Source of the DNA: Oscillospiraceae bacterium
GTDB taxonomy: Bacteria > Bacillota > Clostridia > Oscillospirales > UBA929
Reading direction: 5' to 3'
Length of the DNA: 30,644 nt
NCBI GenBank assembly: GCA_031271325.1
Contig: JAISVY010000080.1
Coordinates: 1 to 30,644 of the forward strand
Part shown: piece after piece, positions 14,947-22,506 of the stretch
Layout: each line of letters starts with the position of its first letter
Numbering within the stretch: position 1 is the first letter of the stretch
Notes under the pieces: model-generated
The model's input: only the letters and a program-made list of their open reading frames with translations
Told to the model about the DNA's origin: nothing
Database searches by the model: none
Position numbers and translations under genes: made by a program

Positions 14947-15117
14947 ATGCAAGCGAAATCACTGATGAAAGGAATCGGCATCGGCATCCTCGCCGGTTCG
15001 GTGATTACCGCCGCCGTCATCCCGGTGGATAAAAAGCGCATCGCGCGCTCCAAGGCGGGACGCGCCCTGCGTGCGGCGGGGCAGGTCGTCGAGGGCATTG
15101 TCGAGACGTTCAGTTAA
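14947..15117 (+). CDS. Small 56-residue protein with glycine-rich hydrophobic helix
   Basis: An ORF of 56 codons from ATG 14947 to TAA 15115-15117, preceded by AAAGGA 12 nt upstream. The N-terminal half (LMKGIGIGILAGSVITAAVI) is a short hydrophobic glycine-rich helix. The C-terminal half is basic then amphipathic (KKRIARSKAGRALRAAG and VVEGIVETF). The layout resembles small YtxH-like or other single-helix proteins common in Clostridia, but I cannot assign a named family. It is followed within 80 nt by a strong terminator, which supports it being a discrete transcription unit. Confidence 0.6.
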   Translation: MQAKSLMKGIGIGILAGSVITAAVIPVDKKRIARSKAGRALRAAGQVVEGIVETFS

Positions 15118-15171
15118 AAAAATCGGGCGGGGCGGGGCGCGCCGCCCTCAACGCGCCGTTGGTTCCTCCGT

Positions 15172-15230
15172 GCCTGTTGCCGGGCAAAACAGGCAAAGCC
15201 CGCGGATTCAGTCCGCGGGCTTTATTATAC
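15172..15230. terminator. Bidirectional rho-independent terminator
   Basis: A perfect 12-bp stem (15195-15206 with 15212-15223) encloses a 5-nt loop, starting AAAGCCCGCGGA. On the plus strand the stem ends in TTTATTAT. A second 7-bp stem (GCCTGTT 15172-15178 with AACAGGC 15188-15194) abuts it, followed by TTTT on the minus side. It lies between convergent genes (the 56-residue protein and tyrS) and can serve both. Confidence 0.85.
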
Positions 15231-15258
15231 CACAGGAACAGGAAAAAAACAACCGCGA

Positions 15259-16440
15259 TTAAAAATCCGCCTCAAAAACAACCCTCGCGAATTTGCCTTT
15301 GCCGCGCTTAAGCAGCAGCGGTTCGCCGCCGGCAAACACCTCGTTCGGATCGGTTTTGCGCGCGTTGTTTACCAGTATACCGCCCTCTTTGCAGAGCCGG
15401 CGCGCTTCGCTGCCGCTGACGGCAAGGGAAGTGTCCAAAACCAGCTTCCACAGCGGGTATTCGCCGCGCGGCAGTGCCACCTCGCTCACGGCATCGGGCG
15501 CGCCGCCGCCCGCCACCGCGTTGTACCGCGCCTCGCCGCGTTCCGCCGCCTGCGGGTCGTGATAGAGCGTCACGATGGCGCGGGCGTAGGCGAAGTGCGC
15601 CGCGCGGGCGTCGGTTTGCAGAATCGGCAGGAAAGTCTCCGGCGGCACGTCGGTGGTCAGCCGGAAATAGTCCTCCAGAAGCGCGTCCGGCACGCGCATA
15701 CATTTCTCAAACATCACTTCCGGCGGCTCGTCCACGCCGATATAGTTGTCGAGGGACTTGCTCATCTTCTCCACGCCGTCCAGCCCCGGCAGCAGCGGGA
15801 AGGTCAGCACCACCTGCGGCGGCTGGCCGGAATCCTTCTGCAGGTTGCGCCCCATCAGCAGGTTAAAGGTCTGGTCGGTGCCGCCCACCTCGATGTCGGC
15901 TTTGATCTCAACCGAGTCGTACCCCTGCATCATCGGATAGAGCAGCTCGTGCAGCCCGATCGGCTGGTTCGCGGCATACCGCTTGGCAAAGTCGTCCCGC
16001 TCCAAGATCCGCGCCAGCGTCGTCTTGCCGCAGAGCGCCAGCACATCGGCAAACGAGAGCTTGCCGAGCCACTCGGAGTTGTACGTGATCGTCGTCTTCG
16101 CCGGGTCGAGTATTTTGGTGACTTGCTTATAGTAAGACTGCCCGTTTTCCCGCGTCTGTTCGTATGTCAGCGGCACGCGCGTCTTGCTGCGCCCCGACGG
16201 GTCTCCGATCATCCCGGTGAAGTCCCCGATGATGAACACGACGTTATGCCCCGCGTCTTGCAGCAGGCGCATCTTCCGCAGCGGCACGGTATGCCCCAGA
16301 TGCAGGTCGGGACGCGACGGGTCGGCGCCCAGTTTCACGGTCAGCGCCCGCCCGCCTTCCAAAAGCTTGAGGAACTCCTCTTCGCCGTAAATCTCCACGG
16401 CATCCCGCCGGATGATGTCATATACCTCTCGCGGCGTCAT
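15259..16440 (-). CDS. tyrS: Tyrosyl-tRNA synthetase
   Basis: A class I aminoacyl-tRNA synthetase charging tRNA-Tyr; 393 residues from ATG 16440. The start is preceded by GGAGG (complement of 16448-16452), so a longer frame to 16473 was rejected. Motifs are PDLHLGH (44-50, the HIGH box), FIIGDFTGMIGDPSG (69-83), VGGTDQTFNLLMGR (185-198), and EKMSKS (224-229). A C-terminal S4-like RNA-binding region is present (SGSEARRLCKEGGILVNN). The family is the longer bacterial TyrS/TyrZ type. No T-box sequence was seen in the 184-nt upstream region, which holds repeats instead. It may be expressed partly by readthrough from hydA. Confidence 0.95.
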   Translation of the reverse strand: MTPREVYDIIRRDAVEIYGEEEFLKLLEGGRALTVKLGADPSRPDLHLGHTVPLRKMRLLQDAGHNVVFIIGDFTGMIGDPSGRSKTRVPLTYEQTRENGQSYYKQVTKILDPAKTTITYNSEWLGKLSFADVLALCGKTTLARILERDDFAKRYAANQPIGLHELLYPMMQGYDSVEIKADIEVGGTDQTFNLLMGRNLQKDSGQPPQVVLTFPLLPGLDGVEKMSKSLDNYIGVDEPPEVMFEKCMRVPDALLEDYFRLTTDVPPETFLPILQTDARAAHFAYARAIVTLYHDPQAAERGEARYNAVAGGGAPDAVSEVALPRGEYPLWKLVLDTSLAVSGSEARRLCKEGGILVNNARKTDPNEVFAGGEPLLLKRGKGKFARVVFEADF

Positions 16441-16514
16441 ATCTCTGCCTCCTTGAATTGTGAAACCCTCCACCCCGGCTTGCGGCGCCGCGCTAACGCG
16501 AATGCCCGCAAGCC

Positions 16515-16562
16515 CTCCGCTCGTTCGCCTGCGGCGAACACGGGGTTTTTAGAGCTTCTTAA
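16515..16562 (+). repeat. Dispersed intergenic repeat, copy B
   Basis: Starts CTCCGCTCGTTCGCCTGCGG and ends TTTTTAGAGCTTCTTAA. The core GTTCGCC-TGC-GGCGAAC is a perfect hairpin. Located between hydA and tyrS. Near-identical flanks occur at 27065-27113 and, inverted, at 14861-14902. Confidence 0.7.
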
Positions 16563-16570
16563 TTTGTAAG

Positions 16571-16592
16571 GGAGCCGCCCGCAGGCGGCTCC
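16571..16592 (-). terminator. Hairpin downstream of hydA, possible terminator
   Basis: GGAGCCGCC (16571-16579) pairs perfectly with GGCGGCTCC (16584-16592) over a 4-nt loop. A second smaller hairpin GGGGA/TCCCC lies at 16605-16620. Both sit just downstream of the hydA stop. No T-run follows on the minus strand, so termination would be imperfect and readthrough into tyrS is possible. Confidence 0.4.
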
Positions 16593-16624
16593 GCTGACCC
16601 TTGCGGGGAATGTCGTCCCCGGTG

Positions 16625-18373
16625 TTAACCCTTCACATCCGGGTATTTCTCCACCTCATGGTAGCCGGTGTGCAGAACCTCATGGGCTTTGTGGCTGCCC
16701 GGCTCACCGAGGTAGTCTTCGTACAGCTTCTTGATCATCGGGGTATCGTGGCTCTTGCGGTATTTATTGCCCATGTCCATCTCGTAGACCGTCTTCGCGC
16801 GCGTCTCGCGCACGTCGGTGAAGTTTTTCAGGGACATCGGCTGAAACGGCTGTCCGCCGCCGTTGACGCACCCGCCGGGACATCCCATGATCTCGATGAA
16901 ATGATACTGTTTTTCGCCGCTGATGACCATTTCCATCAGTTTCTTGGCGTTGGCGGTGCCGGACGCGACGGCGACACTGACCTTCATCCCGGCTACGTCG
17001 TAGGTCGCCTCTTTCAGACCCGCGACGCCGCGCACGCCGCCGAACTCCACATTGGGCAGCGTCTCGCCGGTCAGTTTCTCCACGGCGGTGCGCAGGGCTG
17101 CTTCCATCACGCCGCCGGTCGCGCCAAAGATCACGCCCGCGCCGCTGGCTTCCCCGAACGCCGGGTCGGCCTCTTCGTCGGGCAGACTGCCAAACATCAG
17201 CCCGGCGCGCTCAATCATGCGCCCAAGCTCGCGCGTCGTCAGCGCCACGTCCACGTCGGGAAGCCCCTTGACGGCGCTGTCGTTGTGCAGGGCTTCGTAT
17301 TTCTTCGCGGTGCAGGGCATGATCGTGACGACAAAAATGTCGTTCGGGTCGATTCCCTCTTTTTCGGCGTAGTACGTCTTCATCAGCGCGCCGAACATCT
17401 GCTGCGGGGACTTGCAGCTCGACAGGTTCGGGATAAACTGCGGGTAATACCGCTCCACATAGTTCACCCAGCCCGGTGAGCAGGAGGTCATCAGCGGCAG
17501 CGTTCCGCCGTTTTTCACGCGGCTGATGAACTCGTTGGCTTCCTCCATGATCGTCAGGTCGGCGGTCACGTCCACGTCGAACACGCCGTCGAACCCCAAG
17601 CGGCGCAGCGCCGCGAACATTTTTCCCTCTACGTTGGTTCCCACAGGCTCCCCGAAACATTCGCCGAGCGTCACGCGCACACTGGGTGCCGTACCGACGA
17701 CGACGTGCTTTTTCGGGTCGGCGATCGCGTCCCAAACCTCCTGCGTCTGGTCGCGCTCGGTCAGCGCGCCGGTGGGGCATGCCGCGATGCACTGCCCGCA
17801 AGAGACGCACGGCGAATCGGCCAGATTGCGGTCAAACGCGCAGGAGATATGGGTAGCGAAGCCGCGGTCGTTCGCGCCGATACAGGCGACCGCCTGATTT
17901 TCCCGGCAGACGGCGGCACAGCGGCGGCACAGGATGCATTTGCTGTTGTCCCGCACCAAGTGCGGCATCGACGCCTCCGGCTGCGCCTTCAGATCGTCTG
18001 TCTGGTAGCGCACCTTGTCCACGCCGAGGGATTTGGCCAGCGCCTGCAGTTCGCAGTTTTGGCTGCGCACACAGGTCAGGCAGTCCATCCGGTGGTTGGA
18101 GAGGATCAGCTCCAGCGTGGTTTTCCGCGCCTTCGCGATCCGCTCGGAGTTGGTGAACACTTCCATGCCTTCCGCGACCGGATAGACGCAGGAGGCGACG
18201 TTGAAGCGGGCGTTCTTGACCTCGACGACGCACATCCGGCACGCGCCGATGGCGTTGATTTTGTTCATGTAGCAGAGGGTGGGAATCTCTATGCCGATCT
18301 GCCGGGCGGCCTCCAGAATGGTTGTCCCCTCTTCCGCCGCAACCGGAGTCCCGTTGATTGTCAGGTTTATCAT
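16625..18373 (-). CDS. hydA: [FeFe]-hydrogenase catalytic subunit, NAD(H)-linked multimeric type
   Basis: A 582-residue hydrogenase. The N-terminal [2Fe-2S] domain has C34, C45, C48 and C62. A His-Cys3 [4Fe-4S] site follows (H94, C98, C101, C107), then two CxxCxxCxxxC ferredoxin clusters (C146-C156 and C189-C199). The H-cluster domain has L1 TSCSPGW (296-302), L2 IMPCTAKKYE (351-360) and L3 EIMGCPGGCVNGGGQP (494-509). L1 carries Ser where single-subunit enzymes have a second Cys; I recall the same form in NADH-linked trimeric hydrogenases. The C-terminal small-subunit-like region is present. ATG 18373 is 12 nt downstream of hydB. With HydB and the NuoE-like protein it should form a cytoplasmic complex that evolves or consumes H2 with NAD(H), probably with ferredoxin (electron bifurcation). 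Confidence 0.95.
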   Translation of the reverse strand: MINLTINGTPVAAEEGTTILEAARQIGIEIPTLCYMNKINAIGACRMCVVEVKNARFNVASCVYPVAEGMEVFTNSERIAKARKTTLELILSNHRMDCLTCVRSQNCELQALAKSLGVDKVRYQTDDLKAQPEASMPHLVRDNSKCILCRRCAAVCRENQAVACIGANDRGFATHISCAFDRNLADSPCVSCGQCIAACPTGALTERDQTQEVWDAIADPKKHVVVGTAPSVRVTLGECFGEPVGTNVEGKMFAALRRLGFDGVFDVDVTADLTIMEEANEFISRVKNGGTLPLMTSCSPGWVNYVERYYPQFIPNLSSCKSPQQMFGALMKTYYAEKEGIDPNDIFVVTIMPCTAKKYEALHNDSAVKGLPDVDVALTTRELGRMIERAGLMFGSLPDEEADPAFGEASGAGVIFGATGGVMEAALRTAVEKLTGETLPNVEFGGVRGVAGLKEATYDVAGMKVSVAVASGTANAKKLMEMVISGEKQYHFIEIMGCPGGCVNGGGQPFQPMSLKNFTDVRETRAKTVYEMDMGNKYRKSHDTPMIKKLYEDYLGEPGSHKAHEVLHTGYHEVEKYPDVKG

Positions 18374-18385
18374 CTGCCCCGCCTC

Positions 18386-20170
18386 CTATTCCTTGATAAT
18401 CGCGCCGAAACGGCATTTTTCCATGCACGCGCCGCACTTGATGCACTTGCTCTGGTCTACGGTATGCTTCTCTTTGACCTTGCCGCTGATCGCCCCGGTC
18501 GGGCAGACGCGGGCGCAGGCGGTACAGCCGGTGCATTTGTCGGTGATCTTGTATTGCAGCAGCTTTTTGCAGACGCCGGCGGGGCAGCGTTTGTCCCGCA
18601 CGTGGGCGATATACTCGTCGCGGAAATATCTCAGGGTGGACAGCACCGGGTTCGGCGCGGACTGCCCCAAGCCGCAGAGGCTGTTTTGGATGATATGCTC
18701 GCACAGTTCCTCCAGCGTGTCCAGATCCTCCATCGTGCCCTCGCCGGACGTGATCTTGTCGAGGATCTGGCAGAGGCGCTTGGTGCCGATCCGGCAGGGG
18801 GTGCATTTGCCGCAGCTCTCGTCGACGGTGAAGTCGAGGAAGTAACGGGCGATATCCACCATGCAGTTGTCCTCGTCCATGACGATCAGGCCGCCCGAAC
18901 CCATCATCGAGCCGATCGAGCGGAGTGATTCATAGTCGATCGGGATATCGAAGTGCGCCGCCGGGATACAGCCGCCGGAAGGACCTCCGGTCTGCGCGGC
19001 CTTGAATTTCTTCCCGTTGGGGCATCCGCCGCCGATCTCCTCGACGACCTCACGGAGGGTGGTGCCCATCGGCACCTCGACAAGACCGGTGTTGGTGATC
19101 TTTCCGCCCAGCGCGAACACCTTGGTTCCCTTGGACTTCTCGGTGCCGATGGCGGCGAGCTTCTCCCAGCCGTTTTGCAGAATCCACGGGATATTGGCAT
19201 ATGTCTCCACGTTGTTCAGGATTGTCGGCTTGCCGAAAAGCCCCTTCGCCGCCGGATACGGCGGGCGGGGGCGCGGCTCGCCGCGCTTGCCCTCGACCGA
19301 GGTCATCAGCGCCGTCTCCTCGCCGCAGACAAACGCGCCCGCGCCGAGCCGGATATGCAGGTCGAAACTGAACCCGGTGCCGAAGATGTTCCGCCCCAGC
19401 AGACCGTATTCCTTTGCCTGTTCCATCGCGATATTCAGCCGCTTGACCGCGATCGGGTATTCGGCGCGCACGTAGATATACCCTTCGTCGGCGCCGACGG
19501 CGTAACCGGCGATTGTCATCGCCTCGATCAGGCTGTGCGGGTCGCCTTCCAGCACCGAACGGTCCATGAACGCGCCGGGGTCGCCTTCGTCGGCGTTGCA
19601 GCAGACGTATTTTTTGTCGTTTTGCTCGCGGGCGGTTAGTTCCCACTTCAGCCCGGTCGGGAACCCCGCGCCGCCGCGCCCGCGCAGACCGGATTTCTTG
19701 ATGATATCCACCACGTCGGCGGGCTTCATCTCGGTCAGCACGGTGCCGAGCGCCGAGTAGCCGTCGAACGCGATGTATTCGTCGATCGATTCAGGGTTGA
19801 TCACGCCGCAGTTGCGCAGCGCGATGCGGAGCTGCTTTTTATAGAAGGGGGTTTCGCTGAGCGAGGAGGAGGCGTCGGCGGTTTCGTGATAGAGCAGGCG
19901 GGTGACAATCCGCCCCTTGACGATATGCTCTTTGACGATTTCTTCGGTATCCTCCGGTTTCACGCGCGTATAGAACGAACCTTCGGGATAGACGACGACG
20001 ATCGGACCGAGGGCGCACAAGCCAAAACAGCCCGTCTGCACCACACGCGCCTCTTTGTCCATCCCTTCCGACTTGAGCCACCGCTCAAGCCCTTCGATGA
20101 CCTTTTCGCTGCCGCCCGCGCTGCACCCCGTTCCGGCGCAGACAAGGATATGTGACCTGACCAGTTCCAT
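18386..20170 (-). CDS. hydB: NuoF-like flavoprotein subunit of NAD(H)-linked hydrogenase (HydB)
   Basis: A 594-residue subunit carrying the NADH/FMN site. An N-terminal thioredoxin-like [2Fe-2S] domain has C11, C16, C48 and C52. The NuoF core has GLRGRGGAGFPTG (161-173), NADEGDPGAFMDR (192-204), GAGAFVCGEETAL (276-288) and ESCGKCTPCRIG (451-462, with C499) for a [4Fe-4S] cluster. Two C-terminal ferredoxin clusters follow (C546-C556 and C576-C586). ATG 20170 is preceded by GGAGG at ideal spacing; an in-frame extension to 20233 overlaps the upstream gene and is rejected. The RBS overlaps the stop of the preceding ferredoxin gene. It transfers electrons between NAD(H), the NuoE-like subunit and HydA. 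Confidence 0.95.
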   Translation of the reverse strand: MELVRSHILVCAGTGCSAGGSEKVIEGLERWLKSEGMDKEARVVQTGCFGLCALGPIVVVYPEGSFYTRVKPEDTEEIVKEHIVKGRIVTRLLYHETADASSSLSETPFYKKQLRIALRNCGVINPESIDEYIAFDGYSALGTVLTEMKPADVVDIIKKSGLRGRGGAGFPTGLKWELTAREQNDKKYVCCNADEGDPGAFMDRSVLEGDPHSLIEAMTIAGYAVGADEGYIYVRAEYPIAVKRLNIAMEQAKEYGLLGRNIFGTGFSFDLHIRLGAGAFVCGEETALMTSVEGKRGEPRPRPPYPAAKGLFGKPTILNNVETYANIPWILQNGWEKLAAIGTEKSKGTKVFALGGKITNTGLVEVPMGTTLREVVEEIGGGCPNGKKFKAAQTGGPSGGCIPAAHFDIPIDYESLRSIGSMMGSGGLIVMDEDNCMVDIARYFLDFTVDESCGKCTPCRIGTKRLCQILDKITSGEGTMEDLDTLEELCEHIIQNSLCGLGQSAPNPVLSTLRYFRDEYIAHVRDKRCPAGVCKKLLQYKITDKCTGCTACARVCPTGAISGKVKEKHTVDQSKCIKCGACMEKCRFGAIIKE

Positions 20171-20180
20171 AATTATCCTC

Positions 20181-20552
20181 CTACTCGGCCGCGCCGATGG
20201 TGTATTCGGTGACGACCTGCTTATTGACCACATGCTCCGCGATCACGCGCCTGGCTTTCTCCGGCGTCATCTTGACATAGGTGACCTTCTCCTCGCCGGG
20301 GGCGAACACCTCGACGATCGGCTCCAAGCGGCATACGCCGATACAGCCGGTCTGCGTCACCGCCACGTCGGGCAGGTTGCGTTTCTGCACTTCCTCCAGA
20401 CAGGCGGCGAGCACCGGGCGGGCACCGGCCGCGATGCCGCAGGTAGCCATGCCGACGACGACGCGCACGGCGTGTTCGTTGTCCTCTTTGCGCAGGTTGA
20501 TGTTCTTCAGGGTCTCCTCACGGATTTTTTTCAGCTCTTCTATGCTCTTCAT
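20181..20552 (-). CDS. Thioredoxin-like [2Fe-2S] ferredoxin of the hydrogenase operon
   Basis: A 123-residue protein with an N-terminal helical leader (KSIEELKKIREETLKNINLR) and a thioredoxin-fold [2Fe-2S] domain, whose likely ligands are C38 (MATCGIAAGA), C51, C70 and C74 (TGCIGVC). Proteins of this type recur between the NuoE-like/ATPase genes and hydB in clostridial hydrogenase operons, where they probably act as an extra electron carrier or subunit. The ATG overlaps the upstream ATPase stop by 4 nt. Confidence 0.88.
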   Translation of the reverse strand: MKSIEELKKIREETLKNINLRKEDNEHAVRVVVGMATCGIAAGARPVLAACLEEVQKRNLPDVAVTQTGCIGVCRLEPIVEVFAPGEEKVTYVKMTPEKARRVIAEHVVNKQVVTEYTIGAAE

Positions 20553-21085
20553 TGAGATAAACCTCTTTCCTCTTCTTCTATGCTATTTTGAATCCACGCC
20601 AGCACATCCGGCGTATCGAGCGGCACGCCGTCCAGCGCTGCCCGCAGCTCCCGTGTATCCAGCGACGAGACGCCGCCCCCGGCGGTGTGGGTATAGGTGA
20701 AGTCGATTCCCGGCGAGCCTTGGATCAGCGAGACAAGCGTCGCCGCCATATCTCCGAGGGGGGGGTTGTCCAGATGACCCGTCTGAAACGACGCGGTCAG
20801 CGCGGTTCCCTCTCCGGGCGCGCTTTCGATCGAGAACGCTCCCCCCGCCTGTTCGGCGGCCAGCTTCAGCAGCGGGATCCCCATCCCGACCTTGCGGGTG
20901 GTGCGGGTCGTCGTAAACGGGTCGGCAACGCTGGCTAAAAACTCCGGCTCCATGCCGCGCCCGTTATCGGCTACGGTGAGCGTCAGGGTTCCGCCCGCCT
21001 CCTCAAGCCCGATCTCAACCAGCGACGCGCCGGCCTTGACGCTGTTCATCGCGATGTCGAGGATGTGCAGGGAAAGCTCTTTCAT
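20549..21085 (-). CDS. GHKL-type ATP-binding protein in hydrogenase operon
   Basis: A 178-residue protein whose first 100 residues form a histidine-kinase-like ATPase fold: N-box LHILDIAMNSVKAGA (6-20), G1 box VADNGRGM (38-45), G2-like VGMGIPL (66-72) and GEGT (91-94). There is no phosphoacceptor His domain. The C-terminal about 75 residues are not recognised. Such stand-alone ATPases resemble anti-sigma/RsbW or MutL-like modules, and this type is regularly found inside clostridial hydrogenase operons; its role there is unknown. Both ends overlap neighbours by 4 nt (ATGA), so translation is tightly coupled. Confidence 0.85.
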   Translation of the reverse strand: MKELSLHILDIAMNSVKAGASLVEIGLEEAGGTLTLTVADNGRGMEPEFLASVADPFTTTRTTRKVGMGIPLLKLAAEQAGGAFSIESAPGEGTALTASFQTGHLDNPPLGDMAATLVSLIQGSPGIDFTYTHTAGGGVSSLDTRELRAALDGVPLDTPDVLAWIQNSIEEEERGLSQ

Positions 21086-21579
21086 GCCATATATTTTTCA
21101 AGGATGCCGTCCACTTCGTCCGGCTGGAGGCGGCCGTAGACGTCGCCGTCCACCGTCATGACCGGCGCCAGGCCGCATGCCCCGATGCAGCGGGTGGCAT
21201 CAACCGAGAACGCGCCGTCTTGGGTGATCGAACCGGCTTTGCAGCCGATTTTGTTTTCCACGCGCTCCAGTATGTCCGCCGCGCCCTTGACGTAACAGGC
21301 CGTTCCCAAGCAGACGGCCACCTGCTTTTTCCCCTTCGGGTTGACGGAGAACTGCGTGTAGAAACTGACCACGCCGTAGATCTCGCTCAGGCTCAGCCCC
21401 AACGCGTCGGCGACCTTGAGCTGCACCTCTTCGGGAAGATAACCGAAAATCTCCTGCGCCTCTTGCAGGATGGGCATGGCCGCGCCGGGCTGTCCCTTGT
21501 GACGGGCGATCACGCCGTCAAGCCGCTCCATTTGCTCCGGCGTCGCCGCAAACGGCACGACGGTCTTGGTGTTGGGCAT
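21082..21579 (-). CDS. hydC: NuoE-like [2Fe-2S] subunit of NAD(H)-linked hydrogenase (HydC)
   Basis: A 165-residue NuoE/HydC-type subunit with helical N-terminus (AMPILQEAQEIFGYLPEEV) and thioredoxin-like [2Fe-2S] domain with C90, C95 (VCLGTACYVKG), C131 and C135 (CIGACGLAPVM). It relays electrons next to the HydB flavin. ATG 21579 is chosen because AAAGGA lies 12 nt upstream; a TTG at 21591 directly abuts that site and is unlikely. It is the first gene of the hydrogenase structural operon and overlaps the ATPase gene by 4 nt. Confidence 0.92.
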   Translation of the reverse strand: MPNTKTVVPFAATPEQMERLDGVIARHKGQPGAAMPILQEAQEIFGYLPEEVQLKVADALGLSLSEIYGVVSFYTQFSVNPKGKKQVAVCLGTACYVKGAADILERVENKIGCKAGSITQDGAFSVDATRCIGACGLAPVMTVDGDVYGRLQPDEVDGILEKYMA

Positions 21580-21726
21580 ATGCGGACTCAATCCTTTCCA
21601 GTCAAACTGTGAGATTACCCCGAACCCTCCGGTAAATCAAGCATCACGCCGGCGGTTTGGTTCCGCCGCGGCGGCAATGTCTTTCCCTCCGGGAGAAACT
21701 TTCATCTTTCGAGGCACTCAAAGAGC
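21580..21726 (-). other. Leader of the hydrogenase structural operon
   Basis: About 140 nt of untranslated leader separate the predicted promoter from the NuoE-like start. It contains the perfect palindrome CCGCCGCGGCGG and short GC-rich pairs similar to the genome's repeat hairpins. I compared it by eye with common riboswitch cores and saw no match. Confidence 0.35.
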
Positions 21727-21755
21727 AGTATATCACAACGCTTTCAGCGCGTCAA
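21727..21755 (-). promoter_or_regulatory. Promoter of hydrogenase structural operon
   Basis: On the minus strand TTGACG (complement of 21750-21755) and TATACT (complement of 21727-21732) are separated by exactly 17 nt. It overlaps the last codons of the PHP gene. This splits the cluster into a sensory/regulatory unit upstream and a structural unit downstream, although readthrough is likely too. Confidence 0.68.
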
Positions 21756-22404
21756 TAACCCCTTGCGCGGTCGGCGCGGTTATTTTTAAGACACGCTCCG
21801 CATCGGGGATGCCGCCCAGATGGTGCGCGTCTGAATTCACAATATAAGGAAGCGGCGACCCGGCGCGTTCGGTCAGCGTAAACCCCAGCGCGGGGTCCCA
21901 CAGACCGAGCACCGCAAGCAGCGAAAACGCGCCCCGGTCGATGTGCGCGGGGAACGCGAAGCCTCCGAAACGCGCCGCGAGCGCCGCCGTTTCGTATACC
22001 CCGATTTCCGTTGCGCCGAACAGCAGCCGCGGCTCCCCGCCAACCGGCGAATCGTCTTCGCCGATCAGAATTTGGCTCCCGAAAATATGCGGCTTGTTCG
22101 GGATGTCCGGCAAGCGTTGGTAAACATAGCGGGAAAAATCCTCCGCCTCGCCGCAGGCGGGGAACAGGCAAACCACGTGGATCTCTTCGCGGGTTGTCAG
22201 TTCCATCCCCGGCACGCCGATCAAACCCTGCGCCTCGGCTTGGGCGCAGAACGCCCGGACGTTGCCGCAGGTGTTGTGGTCGGTCAGCGCGACCGCCTGC
22301 AGCCCCGCGAGCTTCGCCATCGCGCAGATGCTGCCGGGCGTCATATCGTCGTCGGCGCAGGGCGACAGGCAGGAGTGCAGGTGCAAATCGTAAAAAACAT
22401 TCAT
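21733..22404 (-). CDS. PHP-domain metal-dependent phosphoesterase-like protein
   Basis: A 223-residue PHP-domain protein. Metal-binding motifs are visible: YDLHLHSCLSPC (H8, H10), ALTDHN (D42, H43), VPGMELTT (E68), a conserved His in EIHVVCLF, FPAHIDRGAF, and VNSDAHHLGGIP near the C-terminus. PHP domains hydrolyse phosphoesters such as nucleotides, but the substrate here is unknown. ATG 22404 fits the family's N-terminus; the frame extends to 22491 with unlikely sequence. The ribosome site is weak (GGGG about 8 nt upstream). It lies between a DRTGG gene and the hydrogenase structural operon, an arrangement that recurs in Clostridia and suggests a regulatory or second-messenger role. Confidence 0.87.
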   Translation of the reverse strand: MNVFYDLHLHSCLSPCADDDMTPGSICAMAKLAGLQAVALTDHNTCGNVRAFCAQAEAQGLIGVPGMELTTREEIHVVCLFPACGEAEDFSRYVYQRLPDIPNKPHIFGSQILIGEDDSPVGGEPRLLFGATEIGVYETAALAARFGGFAFPAHIDRGAFSLLAVLGLWDPALGFTLTERAGSPLPYIVNSDAHHLGGIPDAERVLKITAPTAQGVIDALKAL

Positions 22405-22458
22405 AAATTTACCCCGAAAAACTGAGGCTTTTCTCGGATGGGAACAGGGACGCGCCGG

Positions 22459-22477
22459 AGGCGGAATGAATCCGCCT
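22459..22477. repeat. Hairpin between DRTGG and PHP genes
   Basis: AGGCGGA (22459-22465) pairs with TCCGCCT (22471-22477) over ATGAA. No T-run follows in either direction, so it is more like the genome's GC-rich repeat hairpins than a terminator. Confidence 0.35.
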
Positions 22478-22506
22478 TCGCAACCGCTCAAAATGCGGGA
22501 GCAAAC

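Noticed and set aside
16441..16624. Possible T-box leader for tyrS
   Set aside because: No T-box core sequence or specifier stem was seen; the region is explained by the dispersed repeat and two hairpins.
17705..18928. Plus-strand ORF of 407 codons
   Set aside because: Antisense to hydA and hydB, which have complete family motifs on the minus strand.
21580..21726. Riboswitch in the hydrogenase leader
   Set aside because: No match by eye to cobalamin, TPP, FMN, SAM, c-di-GMP, fluoride or THF riboswitch cores; GC hairpins resemble genome repeats.
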